DNA of 5,517 nt from Candidatus Woesearchaeota archaeon. GTDB lineage: Archaea; Nanobdellota; Nanobdellia; Woesearchaeales; UBA12501. This document shows positions 1-5,398 of the stretch, piece by piece. The notes beneath the pieces are model-generated. The model was not told the DNA's origin. It was given only the letters and a program-made list of their open reading frames with translations, and did not search any database. Position 1 is the stretch's first letter, and every line of letters begins with the position of its first letter. The stretch spans positions 1-5,517 of the forward strand of contig JACQMX010000081.1 in assembly GCA_016203375.1 (NCBI GenBank), written 5' to 3'. Both the position numbers and the translations under genes were made by a program.

Positions 1-1
1 A

Positions 2-193
2 TTCTATAAATTCGATGCCAATACGCTTGCGGAGCTCAGTGTCAACCATCAAGCGCTTACGGCAAAATTATCCCGTGCAATTCAAGAAAAGAAGAGTGAT
101 AACATTGCATTATCTTACTTTTTGTCTATTCTTATTCGCTGTGAAGATTTCTCTCCATCCATGTTTATGCTCGCAAGGCAGGGTCAAGCGTAA
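2..193 (+). CDS. C-terminal end of an unknown protein (partial, 5' end outside window)
   Basis: An open frame enters from the left edge and runs 63 codons to a TAA at 191-193. It has no start in view, so this is a gene tail. The translation begins FYKFDANTLAEL and ends MLARQGQA; it is mixed in composition, mostly helix-forming, with a hydrophobic patch (LSYFLSILI) near residues 42-50 and one Cys. It looks protein-like rather than a shadow of the facing gene, with which it shares only the last 29 bp (165-193) tail-to-tail. I do not recognise a family. The short fragment gives no motif, and the facing gene's stop lies inside it, so each gene is read only part-way into the other. The main alternative is a chance open frame, since 63 codons is not decisive. 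Confidence 0.5.
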   Translation, partial: FYKFDANTLAELSVNHQALTAKLSRAIQEKKSDNIALSYFLSILIRCEDFSPSMFMLARQGQA

Positions 194-2144
194 TTCGCAT
201 GGCAAAAAATAGTTGCTGTAATGCTCCATATGCTTGCTGATGCTCCCGGTAATAGGTTTCATACCTGTCTCGTATTTTGGTAATAGTATCCATTGCATGT
301 TCTAATGCCCACGATCGCTTTGTGTGCATGCGTGGTCGTGTTGGTGAACTCCACGCTGCCGTGAATGCGATTGCACGATAAATGACGCTATTGAAGCATT
401 GCAGCCTGAATTGTTCTTGACTGTCTTTATCTTTATTTTCCATTTTTGCATAGTTTATAAAATTTTTCCAGTATGCTTCGATTATTGTATCCATATCTTT
501 TCTTCCCATACTCAAGTTTGCTATATCAAATCCTACAGGAACAATGCCCTTATCTTCTTTGTCAAGTGCGAGCAAGGAACCATCCTCAAGATGCATCCAA
601 TTGCCAGGATGCGCATCGCAATTAAATCCATAGGGCATTTCTCGCACTGCCCCATAAACCGGCATGAAATTTTTGATAATGTCGTTGACAATCTTCTCCT
701 CAAGGCCGAGATGGGGATTCTGCAATCGTTCCCTTGTGCTATGAATGATATCTACCTTTCCTTTTGCACTAAGTGAATGAGGAATATGCGCATGAAAATA
801 GGCAAGGAAATCTGCCGCTTGGAGATAGACATCTGTTTTATCGATTTCCTCAAGCGATTTGCCATGGCCGCGTTCCATAAGCAGATACGCTTTGTCCGCT
901 TTTTCGACTTCAATCAATACTTTTGGCACTTTATTTTGCGGACGCTGGCGAAGCATCTCTTCGAGCGCTGCCGTAATTTTGGCTTCTGCATGTATGGCGT
1001 CTTTTTGGCCTCGCTTAAACACGGCAACATTTTTGATGAACTTATTCGGTTGATATTCAAATACTTCGTTAACAGAGTCTCCGAGTTGCTTGAATCCCTG
1101 CTCTCTTCTTTCCATCGTATCGAGCAGCGAAACAAGCTGTTGTCTCGCTTGGTCATGATCGCCATACATGGCAAGCGTTATAGCATAGAGCAATTGAAGA
1201 TCCTGTCGATCTTCATGTTCCCGCTGTTCCGAAACAAGCCGTTCAAGTCCAGTAAGAAGTTGTTGTTTGTTATCAACCATCGCATGCAAAATAATTTGTT
1301 GCAATTGTGCATGGAGATCGCTAGGATTTTTTTTCAATTTACGCAAAATTTTTCGATAATCGGATGCTAGCCCCATAACGAACCATTTTCTACCCCATCC
1401 GCTTTGCAGCGCTGGCTCTTCATTTTGTGATTGATAACCTTGGTATATGGATAGTGCAGCATCTTCAATATTCCCTAACCTCGCTTGCTCTCTTGCTATG
1501 CTAAAATGAAGAAATTGTGAAGAATAATACTGGCTTGCTTTTTTATACTGCTCAACGGCACCCTTCGCCTTGCTTAAAGCGCTTAAGTGCGTGCCGACAT
1601 AAAGCGCCACGGCACGCTGCGCAGTCTGCGTTTGCTTTCGCTGAATTACTCGATAGATAAAATAGCCAAATGGCGCAGCAAAAAGCGCTGTATTGAATAT
1701 AATTGGAAGCATGTCTTCCCTTTGCAATGTAATAGTCAGTGTTCCGCTATCTGGCAGTGCTGCTCTTTCCACTCTTCTCTGCAGAGCCATCTTGCCAGCC
1801 ATGACTAGTGTTGGCGGAGTAGCTAATCCGCCAGAGAGTATACCAACTCCGATATCATTTATTGTTTGTCTCGGATCTTCCTTACTGCGTTTGAAAAAAT
1901 TATGAAAAATTTTCCTATGCCTAATACGCCCATAATTAAGCATTACTTCTTGAAATACTGTTCCTCCGTACATTAACGCGAGTGTTTTCACTGTTGATGG
2001 AAGATACAAGAAAATCTGTTGTTCTTGAAGGTACTCAAAAAACTCTTTCGCGCCAAAATATGTTGCAATGCCAGCACCAGCGCCAAGTAGTATTGGTATT
2101 GGCAGCTGTTCTATAGTCGCAATTTTACTTTCTAAATCCTCCAT
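165..2144 (-). CDS. Membrane-anchored helical-repeat protein with C-terminal APH/choline-kinase-like phosphotransferase domain
   Basis: The protein has 659 residues from the ATG at 2144; a TTG 12 bp upstream would add four residues. I prefer the ATG because a TATA-like box lies 26 bp before it and no Shine-Dalgarno site is present. The N-terminus carries hydrophobic stretches at about 14-32, 97-117 and 145-166, with a weaker one near 44-69, so membrane attachment is likely. Residues about 172-341 are amphipathic helix pairs resembling TPR or other alpha-solenoid repeats. Residues about 359-600 resemble the protein-kinase-like APH/choline kinase fold. They include a candidate ATP-site Lys377 (VAVFKRG), Glu387 in the following helix, a hinge-like LLMERGHGKSLEEI, a catalytic loop NCDAHPGNW (Asp510, Asn515), a metal-binding-like LDKED (Asp528) and a later GFDIANL resembling the YDLA of this family. 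The usual HGD is replaced by NCD, but Asp and Asn are kept, so catalysis is plausible. The substrate is unknown; a small molecule, lipid or protein are all possible. It has its own promoter downstream of the serS unit. Confidence 0.85.
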   Translation of the reverse strand: MEDLESKIATIEQLPIPILLGAGAGIATYFGAKEFFEYLQEQQIFLYLPSTVKTLALMYGGTVFQEVMLNYGRIRHRKIFHNFFKRSKEDPRQTINDIGVGILSGGLATPPTLVMAGKMALQRRVERAALPDSGTLTITLQREDMLPIIFNTALFAAPFGYFIYRVIQRKQTQTAQRAVALYVGTHLSALSKAKGAVEQYKKASQYYSSQFLHFSIAREQARLGNIEDAALSIYQGYQSQNEEPALQSGWGRKWFVMGLASDYRKILRKLKKNPSDLHAQLQQIILHAMVDNKQQLLTGLERLVSEQREHEDRQDLQLLYAITLAMYGDHDQARQQLVSLLDTMERREQGFKQLGDSVNEVFEYQPNKFIKNVAVFKRGQKDAIHAEAKITAALEEMLRQRPQNKVPKVLIEVEKADKAYLLMERGHGKSLEEIDKTDVYLQAADFLAYFHAHIPHSLSAKGKVDIIHSTRERLQNPHLGLEEKIVNDIIKNFMPVYGAVREMPYGFNCDAHPGNWMHLEDGSLLALDKEDKGIVPVGFDIANLSMGRKDMDTIIEAYWKNFINYAKMENKDKDSQEQFRLQCFNSVIYRAIAFTAAWSSPTRPRMHTKRSWALEHAMDTITKIRDRYETYYREHQQAYGALQQLFFAMRITLDPALRA

Positions 2145-2166
2145 ATTTGATGGCAAATAAAAGTAG

Positions 2167-2180
2167 TTTAAAAGAATTTA
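2167..2180 (-). promoter_or_regulatory. TATA-like box for the kinase-domain gene
   Basis: On the minus strand the sequence CTTTTAAA spans 2174-2167, preceded by the A/T-rich AAATT. Its centre is about 26 bp before the ATG at 2144, the spacing expected for an archaeal promoter giving a leaderless transcript. A second AT-rich stretch (CTTTTATTT, 2165-2157) lies nearer and would start transcription inside the gene, so it fits less well. This placement is the main reason to choose ATG 2144 over TTG 2156. Confidence 0.5.
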
Positions 2181-2198
2181 GTGTCCCGAATGCAGGAC
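2169..2198 (-). terminator. Small hairpin plus T-rich stretch after the serS unit
   Basis: Read on the minus strand, GTCCTG (2198-2193) pairs with CGGGAC (2188-2183) across a four-base loop CATT, with one U-G wobble that works only on this strand. A T-rich stretch (TTCTTTT) follows within about ten bases. It lies just past the stop of the 96-residue protein and before the next promoter, where a transcript end would be expected. Archaeal termination usually depends mainly on T-runs, so the hairpin may be incidental. The T-run also overlaps the TATA-like box of the next gene. Confidence 0.3.
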
Positions 2199-2209
2199 GA
2201 CGAGAATGT

Positions 2210-2500
2210 TCATTCTTCATCCTCCATAGCCACAAGCCCTTCCTTATATGTCACGAAAAGCACAATAAGACTGATTGCAAAGGTAAAATAATACCATTTA
2301 CTCTGCATGGTGATTAAAAGAATCGTTAATGCGATAAAGAGAACAAATATGGTGATGAGTATTTTCTCTGTAGCGAGAACCGGTTTTGGACAGCTCTCGC
2401 ATTCCCCTGCAGCAATTGCGGTCTGCGATTGCTGTTTGGTGTCGCTTGGAGCAGCTTGTAGTGTCTCTGGTGCCGGCTGTTGATCATCCATTTTTTCCAT
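2210..2500 (-). CDS. Small two-helix membrane protein, function unknown
   Basis: The protein has 96 residues from the ATG at 2500. A TTG at 2503 would add one residue, and an internal ATG at residue 4 is also possible. Residues 1-33 are polar and rich in Gln, Ala and Pro, likely disordered. A CxxC pair follows in GECESCPKP (Cys34, Cys37), then two hydrophobic helices at about 47-65 and 69-85 with a short QSKW turn between them, and an acidic tail ending MEDEE. A helical hairpin in the membrane with both ends on the same side is the simplest topology. The CxxC could bind a metal or be redox-active, but a lone pair gives no proof. The start overlaps the serS stop by one base (TGATG), so the two are probably co-transcribed and translationally coupled. 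I recognise no family. A functional link to tRNA charging is not implied. Confidence 0.8.
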   Translation of the reverse strand: MEKMDDQQPAPETLQAAPSDTKQQSQTAIAAGECESCPKPVLATEKILITIFVLFIALTILLITMQSKWYYFTFAISLIVLFVTYKEGLVAMEDEE

Positions 2501-3861
2501 CAATTTTTTACTTCTTTTTTATTTTTTTTCGTTTTCTTCTTCGGCGTAGCTTTTACTGTTTTCTTTTTCGTGCCTTCGCTTTTTTGCATCGGTGCAATCT
2601 TCTTGATGCCATTCATGTACGGCTGGAGTACTTTTGGAATGGTAATGGAGCCATCTTTTTGCTGATTTTGCTCAAGAAGCGCGACAAGCGCTCGCGAGGT
2701 CGCCACGCACGTCGCATTCAGCGTATGCACCAATTTATTTCCTTCTCCTGTCTTGTACCTAATCCGCAAGCGCCGCGCCTGATAATCTGCCGCGTTTGAA
2801 CACGATACAACTTCACGATAAGCATTTTGTGACGGGAACCATGCTTCAAGGTCTATGGTTTTTGCCATTACCTTTCCTGTGTCGCCAGAGCAAAGCACGA
2901 CTTTGCGAAAGTGCAAGCCTAGCGAATTCCAGAATTCCACCGCATTGCGCACCAATTCGTCATAATACTGCCATGAATCTTCTGGCTTGCAGACAATAAA
3001 CTGTTCGACCTTGTTGAATTGGTGGCCGCGAAAGATGCCTTTTGTGTCTTTGCCATGCGCGCCTGCTTCTTTTCTGAAACAGGCGGAAATGCCGCAAAAC
3101 TTGATGGGAAGTTTATCTGCATCAAGGATTTCATCCTGAAACATAGCAGCCATAGGATGCTCTGATGTCGCAATCATGTAGAGGTCTTCGCCTTCTATCT
3201 TGTACATCACCTCTTCAAAATCCCCAAGGGCGATAACACCTTCATACGATTTGCGGTTCATCATGAATGGCGGTTGAAGAAGGGTGTATCCATTTTTTAT
3301 CATAAAATTGATAGCGTAATGCTGTAAGGCAAAATCGAGCTGTGTTAATGCGCCTTTGGTGAACCAGAACCGCGCGCCAGAAATCTTGGCGGCACGCTCA
3401 ACATCTGCGATAGCAAGCTGCTCGATAAGATCAACATGGCTTTTTGGCTCGAAAGTGAATTTTGGTTTTTTCCCAAATACTGCTTCAACTTTGTTATTCT
3501 CCTCTGTTGTCCCATAAGGAACGGAGTTATGCAGGATATTCGGCAAGGCCCAGAGCTTTCCTTCTATCTGTTTCCAGATCTCATTTTGTCTTGCTTCTTT
3601 CTCTGCAATGCGTTTGGGAATATCAGTGGCCTGTTTGAGTATTGCGGTGGCGTCCTTTTTTTCTTTCTTCAATTGGCTAATTTCAAGAGAAAGCTTGTTT
3701 CGCAAATGCCGGAGATCATCGACTTGCTGCTTAAGGTTCTTCCATTCAGCGTCAAGTTCTCGGATTTCAGCAACCCAGGGAATCCTGTCTTGCAGGTTGC
3801 GCTTTTCTAGACCCTTCTTGACAATCTCCTGGTGGTCGCGGATAAGGTTGATGTCGAGCAT
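2500..3861 (-). CDS. serS: Seryl-tRNA synthetase (class II)
   Basis: This cytosolic enzyme activates serine with ATP and attaches it to tRNA-Ser, and supplies the Ser-tRNA needed for selenocysteine where that pathway exists. Its 453 residues match the usual family length. Residues about 30-105 form the antiparallel coiled-coil arm that grips the long variable arm of tRNA-Ser, with charged heptad-like segments around KNLKQQVDDL and KEKKDATAIL. The catalytic core follows: a motif 1 region near GYTLLQPPF (191-199), the serine-site TSE (232-234), motif 2 with FRKE (262-265) in ACFRKEAGAHGKDTKG, DLEAWFPSQNAYRE (337-350), and motif 3 in LNATCVATSR (381-390). The ATSR form, rather than bacterial VGR, is typical of archaeal and eukaryotic enzymes. 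This is the common SerRS, not the rare methanogen form. The last 27 residues are a Lys-rich tail. The start is supported by the conserved MLDINLIRDH opening and a TATA-like box 27 bp upstream. It is followed by a coupled membrane-protein gene. Confidence 0.98.
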   Translation of the reverse strand: MLDINLIRDHQEIVKKGLEKRNLQDRIPWVAEIRELDAEWKNLKQQVDDLRHLRNKLSLEISQLKKEKKDATAILKQATDIPKRIAEKEARQNEIWKQIEGKLWALPNILHNSVPYGTTEENNKVEAVFGKKPKFTFEPKSHVDLIEQLAIADVERAAKISGARFWFTKGALTQLDFALQHYAINFMIKNGYTLLQPPFMMNRKSYEGVIALGDFEEVMYKIEGEDLYMIATSEHPMAAMFQDEILDADKLPIKFCGISACFRKEAGAHGKDTKGIFRGHQFNKVEQFIVCKPEDSWQYYDELVRNAVEFWNSLGLHFRKVVLCSGDTGKVMAKTIDLEAWFPSQNAYREVVSCSNAADYQARRLRIRYKTGEGNKLVHTLNATCVATSRALVALLEQNQQKDGSITIPKVLQPYMNGIKKIAPMQKSEGTKKKTVKATPKKKTKKNKKEVKN

Positions 3862-3883
3862 AAAGGCTTTATAAGGGTGAGGT

Positions 3884-3899
3884 TATTTAAATGTTACGT
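3884..3899 (-). promoter_or_regulatory. TATA-like box for serS
   Basis: On the minus strand ATTTAAATA spans 3892-3884, preceded by CGTAAC as a possible BRE. The centre is about 27 bp before the serS ATG at 3861, implying a leaderless or nearly leaderless mRNA. A closer TTATAAA (3873-3867) is also TATA-like but sits too near the ATG to be the main box. It could instead set a weaker internal start. Confidence 0.6.
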
Positions 3900-3921
3900 C
3901 GAAGATAGTCTCCAAACTCTC

Positions 3922-3935
3922 GAAAAATATATAAA
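3922..3935 (+). promoter_or_regulatory. BRE/TATA box for the 132-residue protein gene
   Basis: GAAAAA followed by TATATAAA (3928-3935) is a good archaeal BRE-TATA pair. Its centre is 27-28 bp before the ATG at 3959, again fitting a leaderless start. An ATG at 3954 reads only two codons (ATG CCA TGA), so a transcript starting at or after about 3956 would avoid it. The divergent serS box lies about 40 bp away, so the 97-bp gap between the genes serves both. Confidence 0.65.
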
Positions 3936-3958
3936 CTTCTTTTTCCACGCCTAATGCC

Positions 3959-4357
3959 ATGAGCAGGTCCAAGAGCACGCGACGGTTAGAGGTGGAGATC
4001 ATCTTCACCGACCCACGCACGACAGAGGGGATTGATACGTTTCTCCGTGAGCTGCTACAGGATGGTTTCTTCTCTGAGCCTGTGGATGGACAAGAGATCA
4101 TACAGCGTCAGGGCGGGAACTATCAGAGAAAAGTGGTGCTTCGGCCAAAAAGTATCGCTACTGGTGAAGGAGATTACAAGGTTACTTATCTTCCTGATGT
4201 ACCTATCATCGAGGCACTCTCGAGATTCGCTCAAGAGAACGCAAGTGTCGTGAGCTATACCTTGCGCGAATTAACTGTTCTCGCATCCTATGAACGAAGG
4301 GCAGCTGCAGCTACTTCTCTGCCGCAATCCCGTAGTGCACCCTACGGACATTCCTGA
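3959..4357 (+). CDS. Hypothetical soluble protein, 132 residues
   Basis: The frame has a well-placed promoter, a clear ATG and sustained protein-like composition, so I take it as a real gene. It starts MSRSKSTRRLEVEI and alternates strand and helix: a strand near residues 10-17, a helix with TEGIDTFLRELLQDG (22-36), strands around the KVVLRP and YKVTYL segments, and a helix in PIIEALSRFAQEN. The last 20 or so residues are Ala/Ser-rich and probably disordered. No signal peptide, membrane segment, Cys pair or catalytic motif is visible. The strand-helix pattern could be a small alpha/beta (ferredoxin-like) fold, but that is a guess. Its last 47 bp overlap the end of the facing methyltransferase gene, so its disordered tail may be shaped by that overlap. 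I recognise no family. Confidence 0.75.
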   Translation: MSRSKSTRRLEVEIIFTDPRTTEGIDTFLRELLQDGFFSEPVDGQEIIQRQGGNYQRKVVLRPKSIATGEGDYKVTYLPDVPIIEALSRFAQENASVVSYTLRELTVLASYERRAAAATSLPQSRSAPYGHS

Positions 4358-5150
4358 ACCCAACGCGCTTTAGCTTAATCATGACGCTTCCCGGCAAATC
4401 AAGTCCACGTTTCTTGCTTCCCGGCCTTCCGGTATAATGGTACAATTTTCCGCCGCGCTTGAGCACGCGATACAGTTCCGCGTAGAATGGGGAGCTGTAT
4501 AGCGCGCTTGACAGCGTCAAACGTGGTGGATCGTGGATGATGCAATCAAACTCGTTATCGGGAAAGCCCTTTATCCGGTGCTCCACATCATCGTGAATGA
4601 TGGTTATCTTCCTGTTCTCCAGCAATGGCTTTGACGACGGGTTCCATTCTATGAGCTTGAGTACATTCTCATCGCGTTCGCAGGAAACAACCGCGTCTGC
4701 AGTTTTTGCTGCTTCCATCGCTGTATAGCCAAGACCTAAGCAAGTATCAAGCACCTTTCCTCGAATGGGCGCTTTGGCCGCAATTTTTCTTTTTGTGTCA
4801 ACATCTGGCGCAAATTCCTTCACGACATGCATCTTAATGCCTGAAATCTCAAATGTTGGAGGAGATTTCATGCCAGTAGGAACAAGTTTGTAGAAGTTTC
4901 TCATCTCTTCAGAAAACCAGTGGATCTTTTTGACTTGATTATCTTCAACAAAAAAGCAAACTGTTGGATTCTTCACTATCTTCTTCAGGTCAGCCAGCGT
5001 GAGCGTTTGTTTATCAGGAAATACAAACTTGTCTCCTACAATTTGTACAGCGCTTTCGGTTATGCCAAGATCAAGCGTAATATCTACAGAAAGCTTTCCT
5101 TCCTTGTGTGCTGTAATCAGTTTTTCCGCTTGAAAGATAGAGAGCCACAT
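4311..5150 (-). CDS. SAM-dependent methyltransferase, archaeal COG2521-like
   Basis: The 279-residue protein has an N-terminal domain (about 1-125) of mixed strands and helices followed by a Rossmann-type methyltransferase domain. Motif I is VLDTCLGLGYTAMEAA (133-148), the SAM-binding loop. Glu158 in SCERDE is the expected ribose-binding acidic residue, DD at 187-188 fits the adenine-contact position, and HDPPR (206-210) is motif IV. LYRVLKRGGKLYHYTGRPG (226-244) is the strand after it. The combination of LDTCLGLGYTA, IIHDPPR and HYTGRPG closely matches a widespread archaeal predicted methyltransferase family that I know as COG2521. The family's substrate is not established to my knowledge. 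The DPP motif resembles N-methylating enzymes, so a base or amine nitrogen is a reasonable guess. The start at ATG 5150 is supported by a TATA-like box about 25 bp upstream. Its 3' end overlaps the facing 132-residue gene by 47 bp. Confidence 0.9.
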   Translation of the reverse strand: MWLSIFQAEKLITAHKEGKLSVDITLDLGITESAVQIVGDKFVFPDKQTLTLADLKKIVKNPTVCFFVEDNQVKKIHWFSEEMRNFYKLVPTGMKSPPTFEISGIKMHVVKEFAPDVDTKRKIAAKAPIRGKVLDTCLGLGYTAMEAAKTADAVVSCERDENVLKLIEWNPSSKPLLENRKITIIHDDVEHRIKGFPDNEFDCIIHDPPRLTLSSALYSSPFYAELYRVLKRGGKLYHYTGRPGSKKRGLDLPGSVMIKLKRVGFRNVRRVHYGIAAEK

Positions 5151-5170
5151 ATAGCAGCAAACTTGGAGAT

Positions 5171-5179
5171 TATATAAAA
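5171..5179. promoter_or_regulatory. TATA-like box, possibly shared by methyltransferase (-) and ncRNA (+)
   Basis: TATATAAAA at 5171-5179 reads as a TATA box on both strands. On the minus strand its centre is 25 bp before the methyltransferase ATG at 5150, giving a leaderless mRNA. On the plus strand a start 25 bp downstream falls at about 5197-5200, at the 5' strand of the ncRNA terminal stem. Flanking bases resemble a BRE equally weakly on both sides, so orientation cannot be settled from sequence. Use by the methyltransferase is the safer half of this call. Confidence 0.55.
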
Positions 5180-5192
5180 AACTTGCGGGCTA

Positions 5193-5398
5193 TTTGGCTC
5201 TGTTCAATGTGGCTGGTGCCGTCTTGTTGCGCATGGATCATGCTCCGCAGGATTGCTGCAAATTAACCCGAGCAACATGTTCAGCCTTCTTCACTGAGGG
5301 GGAAGGCTGAACATGTTGCGAGCGCTGCGTCTTCGGCGGCGCCTGACGGCACTAGCAGAGCGTGGCGCAAGTCGCGCGAGATTCAGAACAGAGTTGGG
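5193..5398 (+). ncRNA. Candidate structured non-coding RNA, about 200 nt, family not recognised
   Basis: The stretch lies between two genes and has no convincing coding frame. By hand count, 103 of 170 bases (5211-5380) are G or C, against about 35-37% on either side. It folds as nested stems. P1 pairs 5198-5205 with 5386-5393 (8 Watson-Crick pairs) and can extend through five wobbles to 5193/5398. P2 pairs 5212-5223 with 5345-5356 (12 bp, one G-U). Inside P2 are a bulged hairpin 5228-5235/5239-5249, a perfect 18-bp hairpin 5272-5289/5302-5319 and a 7-bp hairpin 5322-5328/5336-5342. A weak 4-bp hairpin (5365-5368/5374-5377) lies between the 3' strands of P2 and P1. The wobbles at 5215-5353 and 5326-5339 would be C-A mismatches on the other strand, favouring plus-strand transcription. 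A TATA-like box sits about 25 bp before P1. It lacks the conserved blocks of RNase P and SRP RNA. The exact ends are approximate. Confidence 0.6.
5272..5319. repeat. Perfect 18-bp inverted repeat with 12-base spacer
   Basis: GCAACATGTTCAGCCTTC (5272-5289) is followed by a 12-base loop and then its exact reverse complement (5302-5319). Each arm also contains the self-complementary core AACATGTT. It is most simply the central hairpin of the surrounding candidate RNA. Taken alone it could be a dimeric protein-binding site or a hairpin from a mobile element end, but no transposase or flanking duplication is visible. Confidence 0.9.

Noticed and set aside
777..1370. Plus-strand 197-codon frame opposite the kinase-domain gene
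   Set aside because: It lies wholly within the minus-strand gene, is Phe/Ile/Arg-rich with no motif or promoter, and looks like an antisense shadow.
2386..2799. Plus-strand 137-codon frame with many Phe residues
   Set aside because: The Phe-rich run is the complement of the Lys-rich serS tail; it is an antisense shadow.
3954..3962. Two-codon upstream frame ATG CCA TGA before the 132-residue gene
   Set aside because: The predicted transcript start falls at or after this ATG, so it is probably not translated.
5272..5319. Mobile element end or integron attC-like site
   Set aside because: No transposase, integrase, target duplication or matching core sites are visible around the hairpin.
5193..5398. 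Retron-type ncRNA (paired ends plus long hairpin)
   Set aside because: The paired-end layout is superficially similar, but no reverse transcriptase gene lies nearby; the neighbours are a methyltransferase and a small membrane protein.
5193..5398. Known archaeal RNase P or SRP RNA
   Set aside because: The conserved RNase P CR-I/CR-V pairing and the SRP helix 8 GGAAG...AGCAG block are not present, and the order of helices differs. A faint CR-V-like ACAGAG...GGGTTAT at 5389-5402 has no partner near the 5' end.
5193..5398. The same RNA transcribed from the minus strand as the 3' end of the right-edge gene
   Set aside because: At least two stem positions that are G-U on the plus strand become C-A mismatches on the minus strand, and no TATA-like box lies at the right distance. 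The T-run at 5180-5175 would suit a minus-strand stop, so this is not fully excluded.
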